Below, piece by piece: positions 33,674-42,635 of a stretch of DNA of 64,000 bases. The notes below the pieces were generated by a model. It did no database searches and was not told the DNA's origin. It was given only the letters and a program-made list of their open reading frames with translations. This stretch comes from Streptomyces sp. MH60 (GTDB lineage: Bacteria > Actinomycetota > Actinomycetes > Streptomycetales > Streptomycetaceae): positions 1 through 64,000 of the forward strand of contig NZ_MULI01000036.1 of assembly GCF_002939385.1 (NCBI RefSeq), in the 5' to 3' direction. Position 1 is the first letter of the stretch. Every line of letters begins with the position of its first letter. A program made the position numbers and the translations under genes.

Positions 33674-33740
33674 GTGCGGCAGTTCGAAGCCGCCGACAGA
33701 CGCGAAGCCCCCGGTTGTTCCCCCGTGATCGGGGGCTTCG
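33674..33740 (+). ncRNA. Putative small RNA ending in a C/G-run hairpin
   Basis: Downstream of the promoter at 33638-33667 a transcript starting near 33674 would contain two hairpins. The first is GCGGC-agttcgaa-GCCGC. The second is CGAAGCCCCCG (33703-33713) with CGGGGGCTTCG (33730-33740), followed by TTCTG. A middle CCCCCG (33720-33725) can compete for the same CGGGGG arm. The C-run hairpin is reminiscent of actinobacterial 6C-type RNAs, but the runs are only five C long and I cannot claim that family. It could alternatively be the terminator of the NTPase gene. Confidence 0.5.
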
Positions 33741-34005
33741 TTCTGCCCTGAGCCCGTTTTCCGGCTGCTCCGCGACGCCGCACGCTCACCCTCAGTCACC
33801 TTCGCGGCCGCGCGCCCCACCCGCTCCCACCTCGTGGAACAACCCCTACCGCACCCTTCGGAGGAAAGACCGCCGCGGGTACGATGCCCTCGGTGCGACC
33901 TACGGGAGATTGCCGCACGCACCTGCAACTCCGGCCCGCGGTACAGCCGTTGGCCGAGGCGGCCGACGAGCGACGGCTCGGCGGCATACCGACGGGGGCA
34001 CGTAG
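33741..34005. other. Upstream region of the EccA-like gene
   Basis: No gene is evident. The open frames on either strand lack family patterns. The region should hold the promoter of the AAA gene at 34006. I cannot assign one with confidence. Confidence 0.35.
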
Positions 34006-35874
34006 GTGGGGGACGTGATGGACTTCGGCACGCAGGGCCCACAGGCCCCGGCCGAACTCGCCTGGCTGCGCGGCGTGGACGCCTACACCATGGGTGCCTA
34101 CCCGCAGGCGGAGGAGGAGTTCCGGGCGGCGGTGCGCATCGATCCCACGATGGCCGACGGCTGGCTGGGACTGCACGCGTTGCGCGTCGACACCACGAAC
34201 GCGCTCCTGCGAATGTTCCGCAACCGCGACCGCTTCGGCGAGCAGCGGGCCCGCCATCGCCGGACGCTCAACTCCTGGTACTGGCTCGGCTGGTGGGTGC
34301 AGCCGGTGCTGGAGAACCCGCGTGATCTGCTGCTGGCGCACGCCTCGCACTGGCTGGACGGCCGGCACGTCCCGGAGCTGGACCGGGCCCTGGCCGGGCT
34401 GCCTCCGGTGGACTCCGACCCGCAGGTCCGTTTCCTGCACGCGTGCCGCGCCTACCTCGTCAAGGACTGGGAGCAACTGGTCCGGCACACCGACCCCCTG
34501 CTCGGCGACCCCTTACTGGGCATCGAGGCCGGCCTGTTCAGCGGCATGGCCCGGGTCCGCCTGGAGATGTACGGGCAGGCCGAGCCGCTCCTGTCGGCGG
34601 CCCTGATGCGGTGCCGCAGCGAGCAGCCGCAGCGCAAGGAACTGCGCTACTGGCTGGCGCGGGCCCACGAGGGCACCGGGCGCAGCGCCGCCGCGCTCCC
34701 GCTGTACCGGGCGGTGCACCGCGTCGATCCCGCGTTCATGGACACCTCGGCCCGGCTGGCCGCGATCGCCGAGGGCGACGGTTACGACGACGCGACCGAC
34801 TTCGCGGGACTCGCGCAGGCGGGAGCGGGGACGGAGGGCCTGGACGGGCTCGGCCCCCTCTTCGGCACCGAGGAGCGCGACGTCAAGCTCTCCGTGCCCG
34901 AGCCCCCGCTGTCCGCCCCGCTGCCCCCGCTCGGTGGACCGTCGGTGCGCGAGAAGGCGGGCGGGCCCGACCCCTCCCTGCCCAGTGGGCCCACCGATCC
35001 CGCCCTGCTGGAGGAGGCGCTCGCCGAGCTGGAGCGGATGGTGGGCCTCGAACCGGTGAAGCGGCAGGTCAAGGCGCTGTCCGCGCAGCTGAACATGGCG
35101 CGGCTGCGGGCCGGGCAGGGGCTGCCCGTGCAGCCGCCCAAACGTCACTTCGTCTTCTCCGGCCCCTCCGGCACCGGCAAGACCACCGTGGCCCGCATCC
35201 TGGGCCGGGTCTTCTACGCCCTCGGACTGCTCGGCGGCGACCACCTGGTGGAGGCGCAGCGGGCCGATCTGGTCGGCGAGTACCTGGGCCAGACCGCCGT
35301 GAAGGCGAACGAGCTGATCGACTCCGCGCTCGGCGGTGTCCTCTTCGTCGACGAGGCGTACTCCCTGTCCAACTCCGGGTACGGCAAGGGCGACGCGTAC
35401 GGCGACGAGGCGCTCCAGGTGCTGCTGAAGCGGGCCGAGGACAACCGGGACCACCTGGTGGTGATCCTGGCCGGCTATCCGGAGGGCATGGACCGGCTGC
35501 TGAGCGCCAACCCGGGGCTGTCCTCCCGCTTCACCACCCGGGTCGACTTCCCGTCGTACCGGCCGCTGGAGCTGACCTCGATCGGTGAGGTGCTCGCGGC
35601 GGAGAACGGGGACGGGTGGGACGAGGAGGCGCTGGACGAGCTGCGGTCGATCGCCGGGCACGTGGTGGACCAGGGATGGATCGACGAGCTGGGGAACGGG
35701 CGGTTCCTTCGGACGCTGTACGAGAAGAGCTGTGCGTACCGGGATCTGCGGCTGTCCGGGTATCCCGGGGCGCTGACCCGGGACGACCTGGCGACGTTGC
35801 GGCTGCCGGATCTGATGCAGGCGTACGGGGAAGTCCTGTCGGGGCGGGGGCCGGGGGAACCGTCCGCCATGTAG
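34006..35874 (+). CDS. EccA/CbxX-type AAA+ ATPase with N-terminal TPR region
   Basis: A 622-residue protein. Residues 15-280 are TPR-like helices (AYPQAEEEFRAAVRIDPTMA; HEGTGRSAAALPLYRAVHRV). A Pro-rich linker follows. The AAA+ domain starts at ERMVGLEPVKRQVKAL, with Walker A GPSGTGKT (386-393), Walker B GVLFVDEAYS (Asp449, Glu450) and the arginine region LSSRFTTRVDFP. This is the architecture of EccA of type VII secretion and of CbxX/CfqX (SpoVK). No ESX genes are nearby, so it is an orphan. GTG 34006 has GGGGG upstream; an ATG at 34018 is an equal alternative. Confidence 0.88.
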   Translation: MGDVMDFGTQGPQAPAELAWLRGVDAYTMGAYPQAEEEFRAAVRIDPTMADGWLGLHALRVDTTNALLRMFRNRDRFGEQRARHRRTLNSWYWLGWWVQPVLENPRDLLLAHASHWLDGRHVPELDRALAGLPPVDSDPQVRFLHACRAYLVKDWEQLVRHTDPLLGDPLLGIEAGLFSGMARVRLEMYGQAEPLLSAALMRCRSEQPQRKELRYWLARAHEGTGRSAAALPLYRAVHRVDPAFMDTSARLAAIAEGDGYDDATDFAGLAQAGAGTEGLDGLGPLFGTEERDVKLSVPEPPLSAPLPPLGGPSVREKAGGPDPSLPSGPTDPALLEEALAELERMVGLEPVKRQVKALSAQLNMARLRAGQGLPVQPPKRHFVFSGPSGTGKTTVARILGRVFYALGLLGGDHLVEAQRADLVGEYLGQTAVKANELIDSALGGVLFVDEAYSLSNSGYGKGDAYGDEALQVLLKRAEDNRDHLVVILAGYPEGMDRLLSANPGLSSRFTTRVDFPSYRPLELTSIGEVLAAENGDGWDEEALDELRSIAGHVVDQGWIDELGNGRFLRTLYEKSCAYRDLRLSGYPGALTRDDLATLRLPDLMQAYGEVLSGRGPGEPSAM

Positions 35875-35906
35875 TCCCCCGGCCGCACGACTGCCCGCAG
35901 CCATGG

Positions 35907-36944
35907 CTAGGTCGCCAGCGTCACCTCTCGGTGGGCCGGGTCCCTGACCTCGCCGACCAGGAGTTCCAGGACGTCCTCCAGCGCGACCAGGCCGAGCACC
36001 TTCCCGGACGCGTCCGTCACCTGGGCCAGGTGGGTCGCCGCGCGGCGCATCACCGTGAGGGCGTCGTCCAGGGGGAGTTCGGGGCGCAGCGTGGTCATCG
36101 GGCGCCACAGGTGCTGGGGGACGGCGCGGTCGGACTCCTCCAGGTCGAGGACGTCCTTGACGTGCAGGTAGCCCATGAAGGCGCCCTGGTCCGCCGCTAT
36201 CGGGAAGCGCGAGTACCCGGTGCGGGCGGTGAGCGCGACGATCTCCCCGGGCGTGACCGACGGGCTGACCGTCACCAGGGACTCGCGTGGGAGGAGGACG
36301 TCGGTGACCGGGCGGGAGCCCAGTTCCAGGGCGTCCTCCAGGCGTTCCTGTTCCTCCGGGTCGAGGAGTCCCGCCTGGCCGGCGTCCTCCACCAGGCGGT
36401 TGAGCTGCTCGCTGGTGAAGACGGCCTCGACCTCGTCCTTGGGCTCGACGTGGAAGAGCCGCAGGATGCCCTGGGCGCAGGCGCCGAGCGCCACGGTGAG
36501 GGGCCTGCACACGCGGGCGAAGGCGACGAGGCCGGGGCTGAGCCACAGCGCGGCCTTCTCGGGGGCGGCCATCGCGAGGTTCTTCGGGACCATCTCGCCG
36601 ATGACGAGGTGGCAGAAGACCACGACGGCCAGCGCGATGACGTAGCCGAGCGGGTGGATCATGCCGTGCGGCAGGTGGATCCACTCGAAGACCGGCTCCA
36701 GCAGGTGGGCGACGGTCGGTTCGGCGACGGCGCCGAGGGTCAGCGAGCAGACGGTGATGCCGAACTGGGCGGCGGCCATCATCTGCGGCAGCCGTTCCAG
36801 GCCGTACAGCACTTGTCGGGCGCGGGTGGTGCCGAGGGGTTCGATCTGGCTGCGGCGCACGGAGACGAGGGCGAACTCGGCGCCGACGAAGAAGCCGTTG
36901 GCGAGCACGAGCAGCGCGGCGAAGAGGAGTTGCAGGACGCTCAT
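35907..36944 (-). CDS. DUF21-CBS membrane protein (CNNM/CorC-like), second of pair
   Basis: A 345-residue protein. The DUF21/CNNM transmembrane domain is about residues 1-185 (LVLANGFFVGAEFALVSVRR; HLVIGEMVPKNLAMAAPEKA). A tandem CBS pair follows at about 205-325 (ESLVTVSPSVTPGEIVALTA; KVLGLVALEDVLELLVGEVR). There is no CorC_HlyC C-terminal domain, unlike its partner. Family members are implicated in Mg2+/Co2+ transport or export. The stop of the upstream gene overlaps its ATG by four bases, so a heteromeric complex is plausible. Confidence 0.9.
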   Translation of the reverse strand: MSVLQLLFAALLVLANGFFVGAEFALVSVRRSQIEPLGTTRARQVLYGLERLPQMMAAAQFGITVCSLTLGAVAEPTVAHLLEPVFEWIHLPHGMIHPLGYVIALAVVVFCHLVIGEMVPKNLAMAAPEKAALWLSPGLVAFARVCRPLTVALGACAQGILRLFHVEPKDEVEAVFTSEQLNRLVEDAGQAGLLDPEEQERLEDALELGSRPVTDVLLPRESLVTVSPSVTPGEIVALTARTGYSRFPIAADQGAFMGYLHVKDVLDLEESDRAVPQHLWRPMTTLRPELPLDDALTVMRRAATHLAQVTDASGKVLGLVALEDVLELLVGEVRDPAHREVTLAT

Positions 36945-38272
36945 CGGACGGCCTCCAGGGCGGAGACCGCGGCGGTGCGCACCAGTCGTATCCGCTCGGC
37001 GCGGTAGTGGCCGACCTGGCGGACGGAGAGCCGCCAGCCGGGCAGCTCCGCGCGGTCCCCGACGGCCGGGATGCGGCCGAGCAGGTCGGCGACGAGCCCG
37101 GCCACCGTCTCGTACGGGCCCTCGGGCGCCTCCAGGCCGACGCGGCGCAGGGCGTCCACCCGGCAGCTGCCGTCGACGTCCCAGGCGGGGCGTCCCTCCT
37201 CGGGCGGAGCGGGGGCGAGTTCGGGCACGTCGAGGCCGTCGTGCTCGTCGCGGACCTCGCCGACGATCTCCTCGACGATGTCCTCCAGGGTGACGACGCC
37301 GGCCGTGCCGCCGTACTCGTCGACCACGACCGCGATGGGCTGCTCGCTGCGCAGGCGGGTGAGCAGTGGCCGTACGGGCAGGGACTCGGGGACGAGCAGA
37401 GCGGGGCGGGCGATCCGGCCGGCCGGGGTGCGCAGCCGGTCGTGCACGGGAACCGCGAGGGCGTCCTTGAGGTGCACCATGCCGACGATCTCGTCGATCT
37501 TCTCCCGGTAGACGGGGAAGCGGGACAGACCGGTGGCGCGGGTCAGGTTGACGACGTCCTCGGCGGTGGCGGAGGAGTGCAGGGCGCTGACCTTCACCCG
37601 GGGGGTCATGACGTGCTGGGCGGTCAGTTCGCCGAGGGAGAGGGTCCGTACGAAGAGGTCGGCGGTGTCCTGTTCCAGGGCGCCGGCCCGGGCAGAGTGC
37701 CGGGCCAGGGAGACCAGTTCGCCGGGGGTGCGGGCGGAGGCCAGTTCCTCGGCGGGTTCGACGCCCAGGGCGCGGACCAGGCGGTTGGCCACGGTGTTGA
37801 GCGCGGCGATCACCGGGTGGAAGAGCCGGGCGAAGGCGTGCTGGGGGCCGGCGACGAAGCGCGCGACCTGGAGCGGCTTGGACACCGCCCAGTTCTTGGG
37901 CACCAGCTCGCCGATGACCATCTGGACCGCGGAGGCCAGCAGCATGCCGACGACGACCGACACACCGGACACGGCCCCGTCGGGGACGCCGATCGCCGTG
38001 AACGGGCCGTCGAGCAGCCGGGCGAGCGCCGGTTCGGCGAGCATGCCGACGACGAGGGAGGTGATGGTGATCCCGAGCTGGGTGCCGGAGAGCTGGAAGG
38101 ACAGCTCCTTGAGGGACTCGACGACCCGGTGGGCGCGCCGGTCGCCGGCCGCGGCGGCCTGCTCGGCGTCGGGCCGTTCGACGGTCACCAGGCCGAACTC
38201 GGCCGCGACGAAGAAGCCGTTGGCGAGGATCAGCAGGAACGCGGCTGCCAGGAGCAGCAGGGGGGTGGTCAT
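36941..38272 (-). CDS. DUF21-CBS-CorC_HlyC membrane protein (CNNM/CorC-like), first of pair
   Basis: A 443-residue protein of the same family as its downstream neighbour. DUF21 occupies about residues 1-190 (FLLILANGFFVAAEFGLVTV; MVIGELVPKNWAVSKPLQVA). Two CBS repeats are at about 210-330 (HVMTPRVKVSAL; VVVDEYGGTAGVVTLEDIVE). A CorC_HlyC domain covers 345-430 (DVDGSCRVDALRRVGLEAPE). The full architecture suggests Mg2+ homeostasis with the CBS pair sensing Mg-ATP. I looked for an M-box riboswitch in the 200-base leader and did not find one. Confidence 0.9.
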   Translation of the reverse strand: MTTPLLLLAAAFLLILANGFFVAAEFGLVTVERPDAEQAAAAGDRRAHRVVESLKELSFQLSGTQLGITITSLVVGMLAEPALARLLDGPFTAIGVPDGAVSGVSVVVGMLLASAVQMVIGELVPKNWAVSKPLQVARFVAGPQHAFARLFHPVIAALNTVANRLVRALGVEPAEELASARTPGELVSLARHSARAGALEQDTADLFVRTLSLGELTAQHVMTPRVKVSALHSSATAEDVVNLTRATGLSRFPVYREKIDEIVGMVHLKDALAVPVHDRLRTPAGRIARPALLVPESLPVRPLLTRLRSEQPIAVVVDEYGGTAGVVTLEDIVEEIVGEVRDEHDGLDVPELAPAPPEEGRPAWDVDGSCRVDALRRVGLEAPEGPYETVAGLVADLLGRIPAVGDRAELPGWRLSVRQVGHYRAERIRLVRTAAVSALEAVR

Positions 38273-38401
38273 GATGCCGCCGCCTGTGGGGTGTCACAGC
38301 AGGGGGCGGCGCAAGTACTGCAGGACGATCCGTCCATCGCCGGAGGGAGTCACTCCTCGGGTAGCAGGAACCCCGCGCACCGGGCGGAGCTACGGGGGCG
38401 G

Positions 38402-38420
38402 GGACGCGACGGCCGCGTCC
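38402..38420 (-). terminator. Hairpin after the rib-his-PH transcription unit
   Basis: GGACGCG (38402-38408) and CGCGTCC (38414-38420) form a 7-bp stem with a 5-base loop, 56 bases after the stop at 38476. It also lies in the leader of the CBS genes on the same strand. Confidence 0.4.
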
Positions 38421-38475
38421 GCGTTCCCAGATTAATCACGAAAAGGGTGCCCGCGGCAGGGTCGGCGGCGCCGCG

Positions 38476-38946
38476 TCAGTCACGTGGAGCCTCGGGGAGG
38501 GCGACGGAACGGGCCTCCACGAGGTCGCGCAGGGCGCGTGCGTCGGCGAGGGCGCGCTGCCTGGCGATACCCGGCTGGATGCCGAGCGCGGGCAGGCTGG
38601 TGCCGTCGCTGAGGTCGAGGAAGACCCAGGGGTCGCCCTGGCGGAGGTTGACCCGGAGGATCTCGGGCCAGGCGAGGTGACGCCTGGCGGTCAGGTTGAC
38701 CACGGTCACGCCCGTCTCGTCGGCGACGACCCGGGGCCGGGCCAGCAGGAGCAGCACGGCGGCCAGGACGAGGGCGGTGAACACGAAGCTGAGGCGCTCG
38801 CCGGGGCCGAGGCCGTCCAGCACCATCCCGACCGCCGTGATGGTCGCGAAGGCGAGGACCGCGAGGACGATCAGGACGGCACGGGTGCGGCCCGGACGGA
38901 AGGTGACGGGCAGGGCCGGCAGGTCGTCCGGCGTGGTGTCGGGCAT
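38476..38946 (-). CDS. Membrane protein with bacterial PH domain
   Basis: A 156-residue protein with two hydrophobic helices (VLIVLAVLAFATITAVGMVL and LSFVFTALVLAAVLLLLARP) followed by a PH_6-type beta domain: RVVADETGVTVVNLTARRHL, AWPEILRVNLRQGDPWVFLD and LSDGTSLPALGIQ. This matches the actinobacterial PH-domain protein typified by mycobacterial CFP-6. Function is unknown. It is 37 bases after hisG and likely on the same transcript. Confidence 0.88.
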   Translation of the reverse strand: MPDTTPDDLPALPVTFRPGRTRAVLIVLAVLAFATITAVGMVLDGLGPGERLSFVFTALVLAAVLLLLARPRVVADETGVTVVNLTARRHLAWPEILRVNLRQGDPWVFLDLSDGTSLPALGIQPGIARQRALADARALRDLVEARSVALPEAPRD

Positions 38947-38983
38947 GGTGTGGCTCCGGGTCGTGCTCCGGGGGGCGAGGGGG

Positions 38984-39841
38984 TCAGAGCCGGCAGGCGT
39001 GGATGGCCGTGGTCAGGATGGCCCGGGCGCCGATCTCGTACAGGTCGTCCATGATCCGCTGGGCCTCCTTGGCCGGGACCATCGCGCGGACGGCGACCCA
39101 GCCCTCGTTGTGCAGCGGGGACACGGTCGGCGACTCCAGGCCGGGGGTGAGGGCGACGGCCTTCTCCAGCTGCTCCACCCGGCAGTCGTAGTCCATCATC
39201 ACGTACGTCCGGGCCACCAGGACGCCCTGGAGTCGGCGCAGGAACTGCTGGACCTTGGGCTCGGTGGTGTCGTCGGGCTCCGCGTTCGAGCGGCGGATGA
39301 CGATGGCCTCGGACTTCATGATGGGCTCGCCGAAGACCTCCAGGCCCGCGTTGCGCAGGGAGGTGCCAGTCTCGACGACGTCCGCGATGACCTCGGCGAC
39401 GCCGAGTTCGATGGCGGTCTCGACGGCGCCGTCCAGGTGGACGACGGAGGCGTCGACGCCCTGCTCGGCGAGGTGGGCGGCGACGATGCCCTCGTAGGAG
39501 GTGGCGACGGTGCGGCCCTTGAGGTCCGTGACGCCGTTGGCGGTGCCCGGCTTGCCGGCGAAGCGGAAGGTGGAGCGGGCGAAGCCGAGCGGGAGGATCT
39601 CCTCGGCGTCGGCGCCGGAGTCGATCAGCAGGTCGCGGCCGGTGATGCCGATGTCGAGCTTGCCGGAGGAGACGTAGATCGCGATGTCGCGGGGGCGGAG
39701 GTAGAAGAACTCGACCTCGTTGGTCGGGTCGACGATCCGCAGTTCCTTGGCCTCGCGGCGCTGCTGGTAGCCGGCCTCATGCAGCATCTCCCCCGCGGGG
39801 CCTGACAGGGAACCCTTGTTGGGGACGGCGATGCGCAGCAT
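38984..39841 (-). CDS. hisG: ATP phosphoribosyltransferase (long form)
   Basis: A 285-residue HisG. It begins MLRIAVPNKGSLSGPAGEML, has LDIGITGRDLLIDSGADAEE and the PRPP loop region DVVETGTSLRNAGLEVFGEP. The length includes the C-terminal histidine-binding ACT-like domain, so it is the HisZ-independent, feedback-regulated long form. It catalyses the first step of histidine synthesis. It follows hisE by 49 bases. Confidence 0.97.
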   Translation of the reverse strand: MLRIAVPNKGSLSGPAGEMLHEAGYQQRREAKELRIVDPTNEVEFFYLRPRDIAIYVSSGKLDIGITGRDLLIDSGADAEEILPLGFARSTFRFAGKPGTANGVTDLKGRTVATSYEGIVAAHLAEQGVDASVVHLDGAVETAIELGVAEVIADVVETGTSLRNAGLEVFGEPIMKSEAIVIRRSNAEPDDTTEPKVQQFLRRLQGVLVARTYVMMDYDCRVEQLEKAVALTPGLESPTVSPLHNEGWVAVRAMVPAKEAQRIMDDLYEIGARAILTTAIHACRL

Positions 39842-39890
39842 GAGGTCGGCTTCCTTTGCGTGAAGGGGTGGGGAAAGGGGGTGCGGTGGC

Positions 39891-40163
39891 TTACAGGTGG
39901 GCGTAGACGTCGTCCAGGGAGATGCCGCGGGCGACCATCATCACCTGGACGTGGTACAGCAGCTGGGAGATCTCCTCCGCGGCGGCGTCCTTGCCCTCGT
40001 ACTCGGCGGCCATCCAGACCTCGGCGGCCTCCTCGACGACCTTCTTGCCGATGGCATGGACCCCCTTGTCCACCAGTTCGGCGGTGCGGGAGGTGGCGGG
40101 GTCGCCGTTGGCGGCCTTGTGCTGGAGCTCGGTGAAGAGCTCCTCGAAAGTCTTCTTGGACAT
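39891..40163 (-). CDS. hisE: Phosphoribosyl-ATP pyrophosphatase
   Basis: A 90-residue all-alpha MazG-like protein: TFEELFTELQHKAANGDPAT, GKKVVEEAAEVWMAAEYEGK with the EEAAE metal site, then EEISQLLYHVQVMMVARGIS. It performs the second step of histidine synthesis. The ATG at 40163 (MSKKTFEEL) is the family start; a longer in-frame start (MGATMSKK) is less likely. It lies 34 bases after ribH on the same strand, so it is probably read from the riboflavin unit as well. Confidence 0.96.
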   Translation of the reverse strand: MSKKTFEELFTELQHKAANGDPATSRTAELVDKGVHAIGKKVVEEAAEVWMAAEYEGKDAAAEEISQLLYHVQVMMVARGISLDDVYAHL

Positions 40164-40197
40164 GGTGGCGCCCACTTTACGCGTAGTGCCGACCGGC

Positions 40198-40683
40198 CTA
40201 ACGCCACGGTTCGGATACCGAGCGGAGCGTGGCCGCCGTGGCGACGGCCGCGGTCACCGCCTCGTGTCCCTTGTCCTCGCTGGAGCCCTCGATGCCGGCC
40301 CGGTCCAGGGCCTGCTCCTCGGTGTCGCAGGTGAGGACGCCGAAGCCGACGGGGACTCCGGTCTCGACGGACACCTGGACCAGGCCCTGGGTGACGCCCT
40401 GGCACACGTAGTCGAAGTGCGGAGTGCCGCCGCGGATGACGACGCCGAGGGCGACGATCGCGTCGTAGCCGCGGCCCGCGAGGACCTTGGCGACCACCGG
40501 CAGCTCGAAGCTGCCGGGGACCCTGAGCAGGGTCGGCTCGTCGATCCCCAGCTCGTGCAGGGCGCGCAGGGCGCCGTCCACCAGTCCGTCCATCACCTTG
40601 TCGTGCCACTGCGACGCGATCACGGCGACCCTGAGGTCCCCGACGTTGCGTACGGACAGTTCCGGTGCACCCTTGCCGCTCAC
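40198..40683 (-). CDS. ribH: Lumazine synthase (6,7-dimethyl-8-ribityllumazine synthase)
   Basis: A 161-residue RibH. Conserved blocks are RVAVIASQWHDKVMDGLVDG, VPGSFELPVVAK, ALGVVIRGGTPHFDYVCQGV and FGVLTCDTEEQALDRAG, with the catalytic His in PHFDYV. It condenses the butanone phosphate made by RibAB with the pyrimidine to give lumazine. It starts 21 bases after the ribAB stop. Confidence 0.97.
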   Translation of the reverse strand: MSGKGAPELSVRNVGDLRVAVIASQWHDKVMDGLVDGALRALHELGIDEPTLLRVPGSFELPVVAKVLAGRGYDAIVALGVVIRGGTPHFDYVCQGVTQGLVQVSVETGVPVGFGVLTCDTEEQALDRAGIEGSSEDKGHEAVTAAVATAATLRSVSEPWR

Positions 40684-40704
40684 GTGTCTCCTCGTCGTGC
40701 TTGC

Positions 40705-41994
40705 TTACTGGTTGCCGCAGGTGGACACGGGGGTCGTGTCCAGCCAGGGCAGGTCGTGTCCCATCCGGTCCCGCTTGGTGCGCAGGTAGCGGAGGTTGTG
40801 CTCGCCGGCCTGGACGGGCATGGGTTCGCGGCCGCTGACCGTGACGCCGTGCCGTTCCAGGGCCTCGCTCTTGTCCGGGTTGTTGGTCATCAGGCGGACG
40901 GCGCGTACCCCGAGGTCCCGGAGGATCTGGGCGCCGGCGCCGTAGTCGCGGGCGTCGGCGGGCAGGCCGAGTTCCAGGTTGGCGTCGAGGGTGTCCCGGC
41001 CGCGTTCCTGGAGTTCGTAGGCGCGCAGCTTGGACATCAGGCCGATGCCGCGTCCCTCGTGGCCGCGCAGATAGACGACCACGCCCCGGCCCTCGGCCTG
41101 GATGCGGTCCAGGGAGGCGTCGAGCTGGGGTCCGCAGTCGCAGCGCTGGGAGCCGAAGACGTCTCCGGTGAGGCACTCGGAGTGGACGCGGACCAGGACG
41201 TCCTCGCCGTCGCCGAGGTCGCCGTGCACCAGGGCGATGTGCTCGACGCCGTCGACCGTGGAGCGGTAGCCGTACGCCGTGAACTCGCCGTGCCGGGTGG
41301 GCAGTCGGACCTCGGCCTCGCGGCGGACGGTGGGCTCCTCGCTGCGCCGGTAGGCGACGAGGTCCTCGATGGAGATGATCGTCAGGCCGTGCTTGCGGGC
41401 GAACGGGATCAGCTCGGGCAGCCGCAGCATGCGCCCGTCCTCGCCGGCGATCTCCACGATGGCGCCGGCCGGGCGCAGTCCGGCGAGGCGGGCGAGGTCG
41501 ACGGCGGCCTCGGTGTGGCCGCCTCGGACGAGCACGCCGCCGGGGCGGGCGCGCAGCGGGAAGATGTGCCCGGGGCGGACCAGGTCGGCGGGTTCGGCGG
41601 TGCCGCTCGCCAGGAGTTGGAGGGTGGTGGCGCGGTCCGAGGCGGAGATGCCGGTGCTGACGCCGTGGGCGGCGGTGGCGTCCACGGAGACGGTGAAGGC
41701 GGTCTTCATCGACTCGGTGTTGTCGTCGACCATCTGCGGGAGGCGGAGCCGGTCCAGTTCCCCGCCCTCCATGGGCGCGCAGATCAGGCCGCGGCACTCG
41801 GTCATCATGAAGGCGACGATCTCCTCGGTCGCCTTCTCGGCGGCGATGACGAGGTCGCCCTCGTTCTCGCGGTTCTCGTCGTCGACGACCACGACGGGGC
41901 GGCCCGCGGCGATGTCCGCGACGGCCCGCTCGACCGGGTCGAGGGAGAGGTCGTCGATGTCGTCGGGGCTGTAGAGGATGGGTGCCGAAGTCAT
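40705..41994 (-). CDS. ribAB: Bifunctional DHBP synthase / GTP cyclohydrolase II
   Basis: A 429-residue fusion. Residues 1 to about 205 are RibB (VVVVDDENRENEGDLVIAAE; HGVSTGISASDRATT; GGVLVRGGHTEAAVDLARLA). The rest is RibA, with the zinc-site SECLTGDVFGSQRCDCG and YLRGHEGRGIGLMSKLRAY. It supplies both precursors for riboflavin. The ATG at 41994 overlaps the ribM stop by four bases. Confidence 0.97.
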   Translation of the reverse strand: MTSAPILYSPDDIDDLSLDPVERAVADIAAGRPVVVVDDENRENEGDLVIAAEKATEEIVAFMMTECRGLICAPMEGGELDRLRLPQMVDDNTESMKTAFTVSVDATAAHGVSTGISASDRATTLQLLASGTAEPADLVRPGHIFPLRARPGGVLVRGGHTEAAVDLARLAGLRPAGAIVEIAGEDGRMLRLPELIPFARKHGLTIISIEDLVAYRRSEEPTVRREAEVRLPTRHGEFTAYGYRSTVDGVEHIALVHGDLGDGEDVLVRVHSECLTGDVFGSQRCDCGPQLDASLDRIQAEGRGVVVYLRGHEGRGIGLMSKLRAYELQERGRDTLDANLELGLPADARDYGAGAQILRDLGVRAVRLMTNNPDKSEALERHGVTVSGREPMPVQAGEHNLRYLRTKRDRMGHDLPWLDTTPVSTCGNQ

Positions 41995-42635
41995 GCGGGC
42001 GCTCCTTCGGGAAGGGGGCGGGCCGCGTTGCGCGAGCGCAGCCACCAGTCGCGCAGGCCCCACAGGACGAGCGCGCCGTAGAGGACGTAGACGAAGCCGG
42101 AGAAGGCGAAGCCGTTGGCGAAGTTCAGCGGGACGCCGACGAGGTCGACCAGCAACCAGGCGAACCAGAACTCGACCATGCCGCGGGCCTGGGCGTACAT
42201 GGCGACGACGGTGCCCACGAAGATGTACGCGTCCGGCCAGGGGTCCCACGACAGGGTGGGGTAGGCGGTGAACAGGGCGCCCACCGCGACGGTGCCGACG
42301 GCGGCCGCGGCGACCAGTGCGCCGCGCTCGCGCCAGGTGGCGAACCGTACGGCGACGGAGCCGTCCTGGGTCTGTTGCCGGCCGCGGTTCCACTGCCAGA
42401 AGCCCCAGGCGGCGACGACCATGACGACGATCTGCTTGCCCGCACTGCCCGAGAGGTGGGCGGTGGCGAAGGCCGCGAAGAGGACGAGCCCGGAGACGAA
42501 CTGCACGGGCCAGGTCCAGATGGAGCACCGCCAGCCGAGGGCGAGGCCGAGCAGACCGATCACGTTGCCGATCATGTCGGACCACTTGATGTGCTGGTCG
42601 AAGAGCGTGAACGCCTCGGAGTTGAGCCAGTTCAC
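41991..42635 (-). CDS. ribM: RibM, PnuC-like riboflavin transporter
   Basis: A 214-residue membrane protein with six to seven helices and the PnuC-like blocks SDMIGNVIGLLGLALGWR, AWGFWQWNRGR and ARGMVEFWFAWLLVDLVGVP. In Streptomyces davaonensis and corynebacteria the PnuC-like protein of the rib operon (RibM) takes up riboflavin. The operon place behind an FMN riboswitch supports flavin, not nicotinamide riboside, as substrate. GTG start at 42635 overlaps the ribE stop, and the stop overlaps the ribAB start. Confidence 0.93.
   Translation of the reverse strand: MNWLNSEAFTLFDQHIKWSDMIGNVIGLLGLALGWRCSIWTWPVQFVSGLVLFAAFATAHLSGSAGKQIVVMVVAAWGFWQWNRGRQQTQDGSVAVRFATWRERGALVAAAAVGTVAVGALFTAYPTLSWDPWPDAYIFVGTVVAMYAQARGMVEFWFAWLLVDLVGVPLNFANGFAFSGFVYVLYGALVLWGLRDWWLRSRNAARPLPEGAPA

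Noticed and set aside
33676..33697. A tRNA T-arm-like hairpin, GCGGC-agttcgaa-GCCGC
   Set aside because: The loop has eight bases, and no acceptor or anticodon stem can be folded around it.
34513..36684. A 723-codon minus-strand frame spanning the EccA-like and CBS genes
   Set aside because: It crosses two well-supported genes and shows no conserved motif; it is a high-GC artefact.
38273..38475. A possible M-box magnesium riboswitch before the CNNM/CorC-like genes
   Set aside because: The conserved M-box blocks are absent; only ordinary hairpins are seen.
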